Origin: Ardenticatenaceae bacterium
GTDB lineage: Bacteria; Chloroflexota; Anaerolineae; Promineifilales; Promineifilaceae
DNA: 64,000 bases
Direction of reading: 5' to 3'
Assembly: GCA_020634315.1 (NCBI GenBank)
Contig: JACKBV010000013.1
Coordinates: forward strand, 53,175-117,174
Both the position numbers and the translations under genes were made by a program. Position 1 is the first letter of the stretch. Every line of letters starts with the position of its first letter. Below the pieces are notes generated by a model. It saw only the letters and a list, made by a program, of their open reading frames with translations. It had not been told where the DNA came from and made no database searches. Below are positions 15,445 to 23,635 of this stretch, piece after piece.

Positions 15445-18400
15445 TTACTGTTCACCATTTCGGCCAAACGGCCGTTCCGGCAGCTTGTATGCTTCTTGCA
15501 CCGGTTTGAGCGGGCGCTTCAGCCATAACGGCCGTCGCAATCCATCCGGGCTGTAATCGACGGCGCTGCGCGTCATGTCCACCCAATCGCGGTACACACT
15601 CATCGAGCGTTTGGTGTCCACCCACACATCACCATGTTTGTCGCCAGGAGCGGCTTTGCTCACCTTGACCGCCTTTTGCAGCCAGCAATGCGCCCCACTG
15701 ATCGGGTCAGGATGCACAGCATGGGTCAGATTTTGATGCACGCCCACATCCTCCCACCAGACGCGGTTGGTGTCCGGGTCGAACGTTTCCCAGGCGCGTG
15801 CGCCGTGAATGATGTTCAGCGTATGCCCACCTTTGCCATCTTCGCCCAATTTTGCCAGACTGGACATGCCAGGATTGACGCCGTTATCTTCCTCTAACCG
15901 CCAGCGCCCCAGGTGGTGGCTCATGGCAACAACTCCCGGCTTGATGCCTTCTGTCACCCAAACCCTATCCACAAAATAGCCAATCTCTGTTTCCACCTTG
16001 ATCAAGTCGCCGGTTTGCACAGCCAGACGCTGCGCATCCTGTGGATGCATCCAGACCGGGTTTTTGTGGCTGATTTCGTATAACCACTTGGCGTTGGCGC
16101 TGCGCGTATGAATAAGCGTGGGCAGGCGGAAATTGGGCAGCAGCAGCATGCCGCCATTGGCAAAGTCAATATGGTCAGGATGGACATGGCTCTTGAGCTG
16201 CCAGGGAATGGTGTACTCTTTTTCCTGCCAACCCCATTGGAAGAGGGTATCGCTGTAAAACTCAAACTTGCGGCTTGGCGTACCCACGCCAGCTTTTGCT
16301 TTGCCGTCAATCACCACACCGACGACTTGCCCATCTTTCACAATGCGAGACTTCTGGTCAATGGTGAATTGCGCATTGTGCGCGGTGAATTGTGTGCCAA
16401 TCTCTAGCTGCGAATCTCCAACTTCCAATTCCTTTTCATAAGGAACATAGTTGTCTGCTTTCACCTCAAACGCGCCATATTTGCGCATGTATTCCAGCGG
16501 CGTGAGGCTCTCTTTGGCGGCAGCTTCAGGCAGACCCGGCACGGCATTTTCAAACTGCCAGCGATAATACTCGTCAACGGTGATAATTTCGCCGGGGCGG
16601 TAGGGGCTTTCAAAGTATTGGCGAATTCCCAGGCTGCCATCGGGGTCCATGTGCGCTGAAAGTTGAATCCACCATTCATTTTCTTCCCAGACTTCGCCGG
16701 GGTTCGTTTCGTAGGTGAACTGCACCTTTTTCCCGGCGCGTTCCATGGCGACACGGCGCACCGGCTGGCGGAAAGAGATCCATTGCCCGGCGTGCGTTTC
16801 CTGGCTGACCAAATCATGCCGTTCGCCCGCATGTCCCATTGGCAGCACATAATCGGCAAACCAGGCGGATTCGTTCCAGGTGGGGGTCAGGGCGACGTGG
16901 CATTTGATTTGCTGCTCACTTTGCAATGATTTCAGCCACATGAAGCCATCGGGATTGATCCACATTGGGTTGTAGACGCGGGTGAAGTAGACATCAATTT
17001 CGCCGCGCCCTTCGTGCAGAAAGTGGGGCAGCAGGAAACTCATTTCGTAATGCGCCAGCGGCCATTCATGGGGGATGTGTAGTTCATTCCAGGCGTTGAA
17101 TGCTGGCGGCTTCTTGAACACTTCGGGCACGAATTTGTTCCAACTGTTAGCCGACGTGCCACCGGGCGTGCCGACGCTGGCGGTGAGGACGTTCAAGAAG
17201 AAGAGGGTACGCGCGACTTGCCAGCCGCCCAGGTTGCCGATGCTGGCGCTGCGCCAGGTGTGGGTTGCCAGTTTGCCATCGCACTTTGCCACGTAATCGG
17301 CCGTTTCCACAATGCGCTCAATGGGAACCTGTGCTTCTTCGGCAGCACGCTCGAACGTGTATTCGGCGTAGAGGTCTTTGAGAACCTGGTCGAATAGCGG
17401 AAATTTGTCATCGGAGATTGGCGATTGGAGATTGGCGATTTGGTTGCTTAAATTAGAATCGCTAACCTCTAATTTTCCATCCCGAATCGCTTCTAATGTT
17501 TCTTGCCAGTTCACCCATTGGCGCACAAAATTTTTGTTGTAGAGGTTGTTTTGGATGAGGTAGTTGGCAATGGCGAGGAGGACGGTTTGCTCGCTGCCGG
17601 GCCAGGTCGGCAGCCAGACATCGCTCATGCTGGCGGTGTTGCTCAGGCGGGGGTCGAAGGTGATGATTTTCGCGCCTTTCATTTTGCCTTCGATGATGCG
17701 CTGCGCGTGGGGATTGAAGTAGTGCCCGGTTTCCAGGTGGCTGGAGATGAGGAGGATGACGCGTGCGTTGCTGTGGTCGGGGCTGGGCCGGTCAAAGCCG
17801 CCCCAAAACATGTAGCCAGCGCGTGCGCCAGCGGAGCAGATGTTGGTATGGCTGTTGTGACCATCTACGCCCCAGGCTTGAATGGCGCGATTGGTGTAAC
17901 CATCTTCGCCGGGGCGTCCGACGTGGTACATGATGCCGTCGAGCCGTTTTTGGCGGCTTTCGCGCATTTTGGCGGCGATTTCGTCCAGTGCTTCGTCCCA
18001 GGTGATGCGTTTCCATTTGCCTTCGCCGCGTGCGCCGACGCGTTTGAGGGGGTAGAGGATGCGCTCTGGGTCGTATATCTGGTTGTGAGTGGCAGGGCCT
18101 TTGGCACAGTTGCGGCCGCGACTGCCGGGGTGTTTGGGATTGCCCTCGAATTTTTTGATTTCGAAGGTTTCTTTGTCCACGTAGGCGAGGAGGCCACAAC
18201 CGCTTTCGCAGTTGAAGCAGGTGGTGGGGACGAGGGTGTAGCGGCGTGCGACTTTGCGCGGCCATGCTTTGCTGTCCCATTCCACCCAGTCGTGCCATCT
18301 GTCAGTGGGTGGGTAGTAGGTGAGACGGCCGTCTTCCTGCTGCACGGGCAGCATTTCGACGTCGGCGAATTCGGGCAGGGCTGTCCCGGCAACGTTGGTG

Positions 18401-18489
18401 GGGGCGGTGAAGGTTTTTTGCGGCCGCTGCGGTACGCCGACAACGAGCATTGATTTGAGTAGTTGGGTGATACTGCGTTTTTCGCTCAT
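15445..18489 (-). CDS. Molybdopterin oxidoreductase catalytic subunit (PsrA/PhsA/SoeA-like)
   Basis: The 1014-residue DMSO-reductase-superfamily subunit has an N-terminal [4Fe-4S] motif (TTCFNCESGCG near 91, with GRNCAKG near 128) and a probable cysteine Mo ligand in NICSAGARAGY near 215. The C-terminal molybdopterin-dinucleotide-binding domain contains NPVWMHPQDAQRLAVQTGD. No Tat signal is seen (MSEKRSITQLLKSML), so it is probably cytosolic, as reported for sulfite dehydrogenase SoeA and unlike periplasmic PsrA. With a dioxygenase that makes sulfite beside it, oxidation of sulfite is a good guess; polysulfide or thiosulfate turnover remains possible. Two short insertions (around 16350-16440 and 17407-17475) carry repeat-like sequence. 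The start is 12 bp after the upstream stop. Confidence 0.88.
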   Translation of the reverse strand: MSEKRSITQLLKSMLVVGVPQRPQKTFTAPTNVAGTALPEFADVEMLPVQQEDGRLTYYPPTDRWHDWVEWDSKAWPRKVARRYTLVPTTCFNCESGCGLLAYVDKETFEIKKFEGNPKHPGSRGRNCAKGPATHNQIYDPERILYPLKRVGARGEGKWKRITWDEALDEIAAKMRESRQKRLDGIMYHVGRPGEDGYTNRAIQAWGVDGHNSHTNICSAGARAGYMFWGGFDRPSPDHSNARVILLISSHLETGHYFNPHAQRIIEGKMKGAKIITFDPRLSNTASMSDVWLPTWPGSEQTVLLAIANYLIQNNLYNKNFVRQWVNWQETLEAIRDGKLEVSDSNLSNQIANLQSPISDDKFPLFDQVLKDLYAEYTFERAAEEAQVPIERIVETADYVAKCDGKLATHTWRSASIGNLGGWQVARTLFFLNVLTASVGTPGGTSANSWNKFVPEVFKKPPAFNAWNELHIPHEWPLAHYEMSFLLPHFLHEGRGEIDVYFTRVYNPMWINPDGFMWLKSLQSEQQIKCHVALTPTWNESAWFADYVLPMGHAGERHDLVSQETHAGQWISFRQPVRRVAMERAGKKVQFTYETNPGEVWEENEWWIQLSAHMDPDGSLGIRQYFESPYRPGEIITVDEYYRWQFENAVPGLPEAAAKESLTPLEYMRKYGAFEVKADNYVPYEKELEVGDSQLEIGTQFTAHNAQFTIDQKSRIVKDGQVVGVVIDGKAKAGVGTPSRKFEFYSDTLFQWGWQEKEYTIPWQLKSHVHPDHIDFANGGMLLLPNFRLPTLIHTRSANAKWLYEISHKNPVWMHPQDAQRLAVQTGDLIKVETEIGYFVDRVWVTEGIKPGVVAMSHHLGRWRLEEDNGVNPGMSSLAKLGEDGKGGHTLNIIHGARAWETFDPDTNRVWWEDVGVHQNLTHAVHPDPISGAHCWLQKAVKVSKAAPGDKHGDVWVDTKRSMSVYRDWVDMTRSAVDYSPDGLRRPLWLKRPLKPVQEAYKLPERPFGRNGEQ

Positions 18490-18501
18490 AATGTTTTCCG
18501 T

Positions 18502-20220
18502 TTAGCTGTTCGGTATCTCTTGTGGAGCCATCACAAAAGCGTATTCGTACAAATAAAGACCGGCAGCGACGCAAAGGGCGGCTGTTGTCAACAGTAATCC
18601 GCCAAGGTTGAGGTAGCTGCTGGCGAGGAGTAAGGCGAGGGGGAGGATGTGCCCAATGGTCATGCTGCCTATCCAGAAGTGATTGCGGTAACGGCCGTTG
18701 CTGATCTCATGTGCTGCTCTTGCGGCCACTTCACTGGGGTGGGGAATGCCAAATTCGCCAAGCAAGGTGACAAACAAATCAACGATGAGGGAGATGGCTA
18801 ATGCGCGTGTGGCGGTGAGGGTCATGGCCTGCGGCGCACTGGGAATGAGCCAGCCAAGCAGCAGCAAGGCGGCGCTGCCCATCATCAATGCCTGCACGAT
18901 GAGGTGGAATGGCAGCAATGGACTTTGCCACAAATCGCGCCCTTCGGCCTGGGCAAAGAGAAAGGCGGTGTAAACGGCGACGCCAATGGCTAAGGGCAAA
19001 CCTGCCCAGGTGTATGCGGCACGCAGCCAGGGCACATCGTAATCGAAGAGCCAGCCGCCGACTTCGAAAAGCCACCAAAGGGTTGCCAATGTGCTGAAGC
19101 CAACCAGGAAAATGGCTCCTCGTGCCAGCCATGAGTTCCATTGGGGGCGTGTGAGGATGTAAAGGAAGCGCTGTGGCTTTTCCAGGTCGTAGACGAGGAA
19201 GGCTGTGGTGAGGCCCATGAAGATGAGGGAGATTAAGCCACCGGCAACGGCCGTTGCCGGGTCATGCCCAAACCAGCCAAAATTCCAGCCCAACGCCAGC
19301 ATGATAAACAACCCTGCCGCCAACCCTTTCGTCACCAGGTAAGCTGGCACCGGCCAATGCCACGGAATTTTGTGCTGCGCATTGTAGCCGACCTGCACCA
19401 TATGTTCGGCAACGGTGCTGCCAAACTGGATAGGGCCATTCACCGGCTGCCCTTGCGGCTGGGTGGCTCGCAGCGGTGTGCCGGAGAACGACGTACGCGC
19501 CTGGCGATTCGAGGGTTGAGGGCCATGTCCATTTGCGCCATTGCCATTGCTGCCGTGTGCGCCTGCATGAAGCGGCACAACATCTGCCCACATGAAGGTT
19601 TCTGGTGCGCGTTCGGTGGCTGTGGGGTGCAGCGTGATGTCGTTCCCTTCAATGTAAAACACCTTCGGGGATGTGCCTTGCTCTGGTTTGCGTACCGTGA
19701 CCTTTTGCGAGGAAAGAAGCTGGCTAATTTCACTGTTGGGGTCGTTCATGTCGCCGGAGATGATGGCATGTTCCGGGCAGACCACTACGCAGGCGGGTTC
19801 CAAGCCAATGTCTGTGCGATGGGCGCAATAATGACACTTTGCGGCCGTGTTCGTTTCTGGATCGATGTGAATGGCATCATAGGGACATGCTTGCATACAC
19901 GCTTTGCAGCCGATGCAGACATCTTTGTCAAATTCAACGATGCCATCGGCGCGTTGGTACATGGCGGTGACTGGGCAAATGCGTACGCAGGGGGGATTGG
20001 CGCAATGATTGCAGCGTGTCACCTGAAAATGACGCCGCGTGTTGGGGTATGCGCCCGTTTCCACATACTTGACCCAGGTGCGATAGACACCCAATGGCAC
20101 TTCGTTCTCGCTTTTGCAAGCGGTGGAACAGGCATGACACCCAATACATTTGCGGTTGTCAATGACAAACCCATAGTTTTTTTCATGGGTTATAGCGGAA
20201 ATGGGTACATCAATCGTCAT
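18502..20220 (-). CDS. Fused iron-sulfur (four [4Fe-4S]) and NrfD/PsrC membrane subunit
   Basis: The 572-residue fusion has two subunits that are usually separate. Residues 1-190 carry four cysteine clusters: CIGCHACSTACKSEN, CNHCANPPCVRICPVTAMY, CIGCKACMQACPYDAIH and CHYCAHR with CVVVCPEHAI. This is the electron-wire subunit (PsrB/SoeB type). A Gly/Asn-rich linker near 225-265 follows, then an NrfD-type quinone-interacting membrane domain of about eight helices (YLVTKGLAAGLFIMLALGWN onward). Electrons would flow between the molybdenum subunit and menaquinone. No Tat signal is present. It is directly upstream of the catalytic subunit gene (12 bp), forming a two-polypeptide ABC complex. Confidence 0.9.
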   Translation of the reverse strand: MTIDVPISAITHEKNYGFVIDNRKCIGCHACSTACKSENEVPLGVYRTWVKYVETGAYPNTRRHFQVTRCNHCANPPCVRICPVTAMYQRADGIVEFDKDVCIGCKACMQACPYDAIHIDPETNTAAKCHYCAHRTDIGLEPACVVVCPEHAIISGDMNDPNSEISQLLSSQKVTVRKPEQGTSPKVFYIEGNDITLHPTATERAPETFMWADVVPLHAGAHGSNGNGANGHGPQPSNRQARTSFSGTPLRATQPQGQPVNGPIQFGSTVAEHMVQVGYNAQHKIPWHWPVPAYLVTKGLAAGLFIMLALGWNFGWFGHDPATAVAGGLISLIFMGLTTAFLVYDLEKPQRFLYILTRPQWNSWLARGAIFLVGFSTLATLWWLFEVGGWLFDYDVPWLRAAYTWAGLPLAIGVAVYTAFLFAQAEGRDLWQSPLLPFHLIVQALMMGSAALLLLGWLIPSAPQAMTLTATRALAISLIVDLFVTLLGEFGIPHPSEVAARAAHEISNGRYRNHFWIGSMTIGHILPLALLLASSYLNLGGLLLTTAALCVAAGLYLYEYAFVMAPQEIPNS

Positions 20221-20290
20221 AAAATTGTCCTTTTGTTACAAGGCGGGTCTCCGCATGTTGTCTACGGATGACCGGTCACGAATGTAAAGA

Positions 20291-20548
20291 CTACGGTTGG
20301 CTTTCGGCGTTTTTTTGCAGATTTATCACAAATGTGTCTGCTTCGTTGTGAATGGCAAGTAAGGTATGCCCGCTTTGTTGACACCAACTTGTGAGGTTGT
20401 GCGGCGCATTGGGGTCATTGGCCGTAATTTGTAATGTTTGTTCTGGGGCAAGCGTTTGTAATGCTTTAATGGTGGCAATTAAAAGGTTTGGACAGCGTAA
20501 ACCACGCAGATCGACGATTTTATCTGGTTGGAAAGTTTGGACTTTCAC
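20291..20548 (-). CDS. TusA-like sulfurtransferase (sulfur carrier)
   Basis: The 85-residue protein starts at a GTG (20548) that lies 5 bp after GAGGAGG. A longer open frame to 20824 lacks a comparable ribosome site and reads as non-coding. IVDLRGLRCPNLLIATIKAL is the TusA/SirA signature, although the usual CPxP is CPNL here. TusA proteins accept a persulfide sulfur on this Cys and pass it to partners; in sulfur oxidisers they feed Hdr-like or dioxygenase routes. It is the first gene of the sulfur operon, so the promoter should lie in the 314-bp gap upstream. Confidence 0.85.
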   Translation of the reverse strand: MKVQTFQPDKIVDLRGLRCPNLLIATIKALQTLAPEQTLQITANDPNAPHNLTSWCQQSGHTLLAIHNEADTFVINLQKNAESQP

Positions 20549-20862
20549 GCCGACCTCCTCATTAAGCAAAGGAAACGTACAGAGGGGTAAAAAGATAAAT
20601 GGTTCAGGAAAACGCGCCGAAATATTGCTTGTTTGGATGGTGTGGTTAACGGCCGTTTCCCAACTTGCAAACCATTCTATCAAACGAACCTGTCTTCGCC
20701 TGTCACCTTCGGGGGGGATTTTGTTGTCCCACGCAGGGGGGACACGGAGGCGTGTGGAGAGGAAAAGGGTTGGGGTGTGGGGTGGGGTGGCAATCAAAGA
20801 GATTGGAGAGTGACCAATCTCCAATCTCGGCCAACACGCAAATGCTAGAAACTGATGGCTGT
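20549..20862. other. 314-bp intergenic region: G-quadruplex motif, hairpin, probable operon promoter
   Basis: No gene is seen here. The plus strand holds four G-runs with loops of 2, 3 and 1 (20767-20787), a classical quadruplex pattern. A perfect 11-bp inverted repeat follows (20799-20828). The promoter of the sulfur operon must be here, but I see no convincing -35/-10 pair. One ACGGCCGT copy lies near 20650. Confidence 0.6.
20799..20828 (-). terminator. Hairpin after the U32 peptidase gene, possible terminator
   Basis: A perfect 11-bp stem GAGATTGGAGA/TCTCCAATCTC has an 8-nt loop and lies 35 bp past the stop at 20863. On the minus strand it is followed by TTTGATT, a weak U tract. Similar GGAGATTGG words recur at 17412-17440. 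Confidence 0.45.
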
Positions 20863-23400
20863 TTACAAGACAGGCAATGTCAGATAGTCGTTGGGCACAA
20901 AGAGACTGCCTTCTGTTGTGCCTTGTGGCGCAATTTGCCGCAAACGGCCGCCGAGGACGGAGGCTGGAATTTGCCTGTTGAGTGCTTGCTGGAAGGCGTG
21001 GCTGATGTCGGCGACTTCAACGGCCGTTTCATGCACAAATTCCAACCGATAATGCACAATTCCCGCCGCCAACCAGCTTTCCAGATGTACGCTGGCTTCT
21101 TGCGCCTCCGCGCCAAACACCGTGTTGCGGCAGCCGACATCAGCCATCACCGGATGGGTACGGCCGTGTCCGTCACGCAACGCCACACGATGCTTTTCGC
21201 AGGGTTGGCCGCAATCTTTGTAGCTGGTGCCGGTGGATAAAAAGCGGCAAAAGACGCAGTGCTCTGTGTGGAAAACAGGCAAATGTTGGTAAGCGATCAC
21301 TTCTAACTTGTCTGCGCCAACATGATGCGCCAGGTCGGTTACTTGGGCCGCGTTCAGGTCATGCGTGGGCGTCAGGCGCAGCAGCCCCAGGCGCAAAAAT
21401 GTGTCGGCGGTGAGGGCGTTGGCCGTGTTCAGGCTGAAATCGCCGATGAGCGGCGCGTGGTCATGCGCTTGCAAGGCGTGCAGCAGGCCGCTGGAGCGGA
21501 TGAGCAGCGGACATTCCAGCCGCAGCAAGAAATTGACAATGCGTTCCTCGTTGGGTTTGAGCACGCGCGGGCTGGCGACGCGCACGGCAATGCCTGCTTC
21601 CTGAACCATCGCCACAGCCGGTCGCAGCCCGTACAGGTCGAGATAATCGAGGGTGATGCTGGCCGGACGGGCGGCGATGGCCGCTTCTAGCTGTTCTGGT
21701 GTGCGCACGAGCAGGTGCAGTTGGGGGATGGGGGTGGATTGGGCAACGGCCGTTTCCCGGTCAGCCCACATCTGTTGCAAAGCGTGCAGCGGTTCATGCA
21801 GGGCACGCGGGCGCGGTTCCGCCTGTAACAGTTGCAATTGCGTCACCGCTTCGCGTCGCAAATTGTTGAGCAGCGAACTGGGCACAAACGGCCGTCCCTT
21901 GCTTTCCAGGTGTAACTCCGCCAATTCATAGGGTGTGTTGCCCAATCGTCCTAACTGGTCACGCGCAAATTCGGCCGTCAGACCTTGATTGCGTGCCGTG
22001 ACCAATGGCTCTGGCGAGGTGATGCTGACCTGGATGTGCGGCTGTTCGGCCAATGTCCAGGTTAATTGCAAGGGCTGCCCTTCGTGGGCAACGGCGTCAA
22101 TGTGCAACGGCCGTTTATAGACAGGATCATGCGCCTGGGTAAACGGCCGTGCCGCCTTATCCAATTCTGGGTCATGCGTGCGCCACAGCAAATCTCCCAC
22201 GCGAATGCGGCCGAAGTCGATGGCTTTGTTGCCAAAGCGCAGCTCTAACTGCCCCCCGCGCACGCTGTCAACCTGGTAAACGTGCCCGCCTTCCTCTGCT
22301 TCTTCCGGGCTGCGCCAATCGGCAGCGTCAAAAACGATGCCATCACCTGCCTTCAGCGGCGCAATGCGTTGTGTCGGTTCCGGGGCAATGCGCACGCGAT
22401 CTTTGAAAACGGCCGTGACATGCCCCAATAACACGCCGCGATGGCGCGGCGAACGCCCTTGCACCACCGTCTGGTGGTTTGTGCCGTCGATGAAGTGTGC
22501 GCCCAACCCGCGTGAATAAACTTGCTCAAGTTGGACTTCTTCGGCGGGCGTGATGCTCAATGGTCGGCCAGCCCATGCTTCATCGACAGCGCGACGATAG
22601 GCCTGGGTGGTCAGGGCGACGTAATCGGCGTCTTTGTAGCGCCCTTCGATTTTGAGGGCGGTGACGCCGAGGGTGACGATTTCTGGCATTTGTTGCAGGG
22701 CATAGAGGTCGCCAGGGGAGAGTAGATAGCGGGCGTCGTGGAGGGGATGGAAACGGCCGTCTACGATCATTTGATAAGGCAAGCGGCACGCCTGCGCACA
22801 TTGCCCGCGATTGGCGCTGCGTCCGCCCCAAGCCTCTGACGAAAAGCATTGCCCGGAATAGGAAACGCACAATGCGCCATGCACAAACATTTCCAGTTCG
22901 CAGGTTGTTTGTGCGCGAATGGCGCGAATGTCATCTAGCGATAATTCCCGTGCCAGCACAACACGGCTGACGCCAAATTTTTGTGCCAGGGCAATGCCTT
23001 CGGCGCTGGTCAGACTCATTTGCGTGCTGCCGTGAATTTCCATGTCGGGGGCGATTTGCCGGGCTAGCTGGGCAATGCCCACATCTTGCACAATGATGGC
23101 GTCGGCATCGGTGGCGGCGATGGCGGCCAGCGATTTGGCCGCTTCCTGTAATTCATGGTCGAACACGAGCGTGTTGAAGGTGACATATCCTTTCACGCCA
23201 CGTTGGTGGAGTGTGCGCATCACTTCTGGCAGTTCGGCCAGGGTGAAGCCGACTTTGGCGCGTGCTGTGAAGTGCTTCAAGCCGAAGTAAACGGCATCTG
23301 CGCCAGCCTCGATGGCGGCGTGCAGTTGCGGCCAGTAGCCGGCCGGACTCATAATTTCTGGTTTGGCGTATCGCTGTTTGTCGTTATTTGCCTGGGACAT
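20863..23400 (-). CDS. Peptidase U32 family protein (RlhA/YdcP-like)
   Basis: The 845-residue protein has a complete U32 signature. The barrel opens with KPEIMSPAGYWPQLHAAIEAG and AVYFGLKHFTARA. ELEMFVHGALCVSYSGQCF is followed by the Cys-rich loop RSANRGQCAQACRLPY. A C-terminal domain has further cysteines (HCVFCRFLSTGTSYKDCGQP). Bacterial members include RlhA, which hydroxylates 23S rRNA C2501 using an FeS cluster, and collagenase-like proteins; the size and C-terminal Cys cluster fit the RlhA/YdcP branch. I chose ATG 23400; the frame also has TTG at 23427. It is divergent from the extracellular nuclease and upstream of the sulfur operon, with no evident tie to either. Confidence 0.85.
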   Translation of the reverse strand: MSQANNDKQRYAKPEIMSPAGYWPQLHAAIEAGADAVYFGLKHFTARAKVGFTLAELPEVMRTLHQRGVKGYVTFNTLVFDHELQEAAKSLAAIAATDADAIIVQDVGIAQLARQIAPDMEIHGSTQMSLTSAEGIALAQKFGVSRVVLARELSLDDIRAIRAQTTCELEMFVHGALCVSYSGQCFSSEAWGGRSANRGQCAQACRLPYQMIVDGRFHPLHDARYLLSPGDLYALQQMPEIVTLGVTALKIEGRYKDADYVALTTQAYRRAVDEAWAGRPLSITPAEEVQLEQVYSRGLGAHFIDGTNHQTVVQGRSPRHRGVLLGHVTAVFKDRVRIAPEPTQRIAPLKAGDGIVFDAADWRSPEEAEEGGHVYQVDSVRGGQLELRFGNKAIDFGRIRVGDLLWRTHDPELDKAARPFTQAHDPVYKRPLHIDAVAHEGQPLQLTWTLAEQPHIQVSITSPEPLVTARNQGLTAEFARDQLGRLGNTPYELAELHLESKGRPFVPSSLLNNLRREAVTQLQLLQAEPRPRALHEPLHALQQMWADRETAVAQSTPIPQLHLLVRTPEQLEAAIAARPASITLDYLDLYGLRPAVAMVQEAGIAVRVASPRVLKPNEERIVNFLLRLECPLLIRSSGLLHALQAHDHAPLIGDFSLNTANALTADTFLRLGLLRLTPTHDLNAAQVTDLAHHVGADKLEVIAYQHLPVFHTEHCVFCRFLSTGTSYKDCGQPCEKHRVALRDGHGRTHPVMADVGCRNTVFGAEAQEASVHLESWLAAGIVHYRLEFVHETAVEVADISHAFQQALNRQIPASVLGGRLRQIAPQGTTEGSLFVPNDYLTLPVL

Positions 23401-23635
23401 ATTTGTACTCACCAAATTGTTTTGCAAATTGTCGCCGTGAATGCTTGGAGTTGCAAATATCGCAGATATAATCTCATGCGGAAGGAATTGGAATAGCCCA
23501 CAGATTTTTCAAACCGTATATTTGATTTCCCACATGGTTTATGAAGCTTGTTGGGCTAATTGAGGAAATTAGCCACAAGGTGTTATGTTGTTTTGTGGCT
23601 GTCATTTTTTTGGTGCAAGGAAGGAGTTTGTTTTT

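Noticed and set aside
17503..18453. 316-codon plus-strand open frame opposite the molybdenum subunit gene
   Set aside because: It is antisense to a gene with strong motifs, is Ala/Val/Gly-rich as expected for a GC-rich shadow, and has no recognisable domain.
15445..18489. Selenocysteine in the molybdopterin enzyme, as in formate dehydrogenase
   Set aside because: The expected metal-ligand position reads as an ordinary Cys codon (NICSAGAR) and the frame is uninterrupted. The only in-frame TGA of interest is in the neighbouring dioxygenase gene.
19264..20271. 335-codon plus-strand open frame opposite the FeS-NrfD gene
   Set aside because: Shadow of the Cys-rich FeS gene; composition and lack of family similarity argue against coding.
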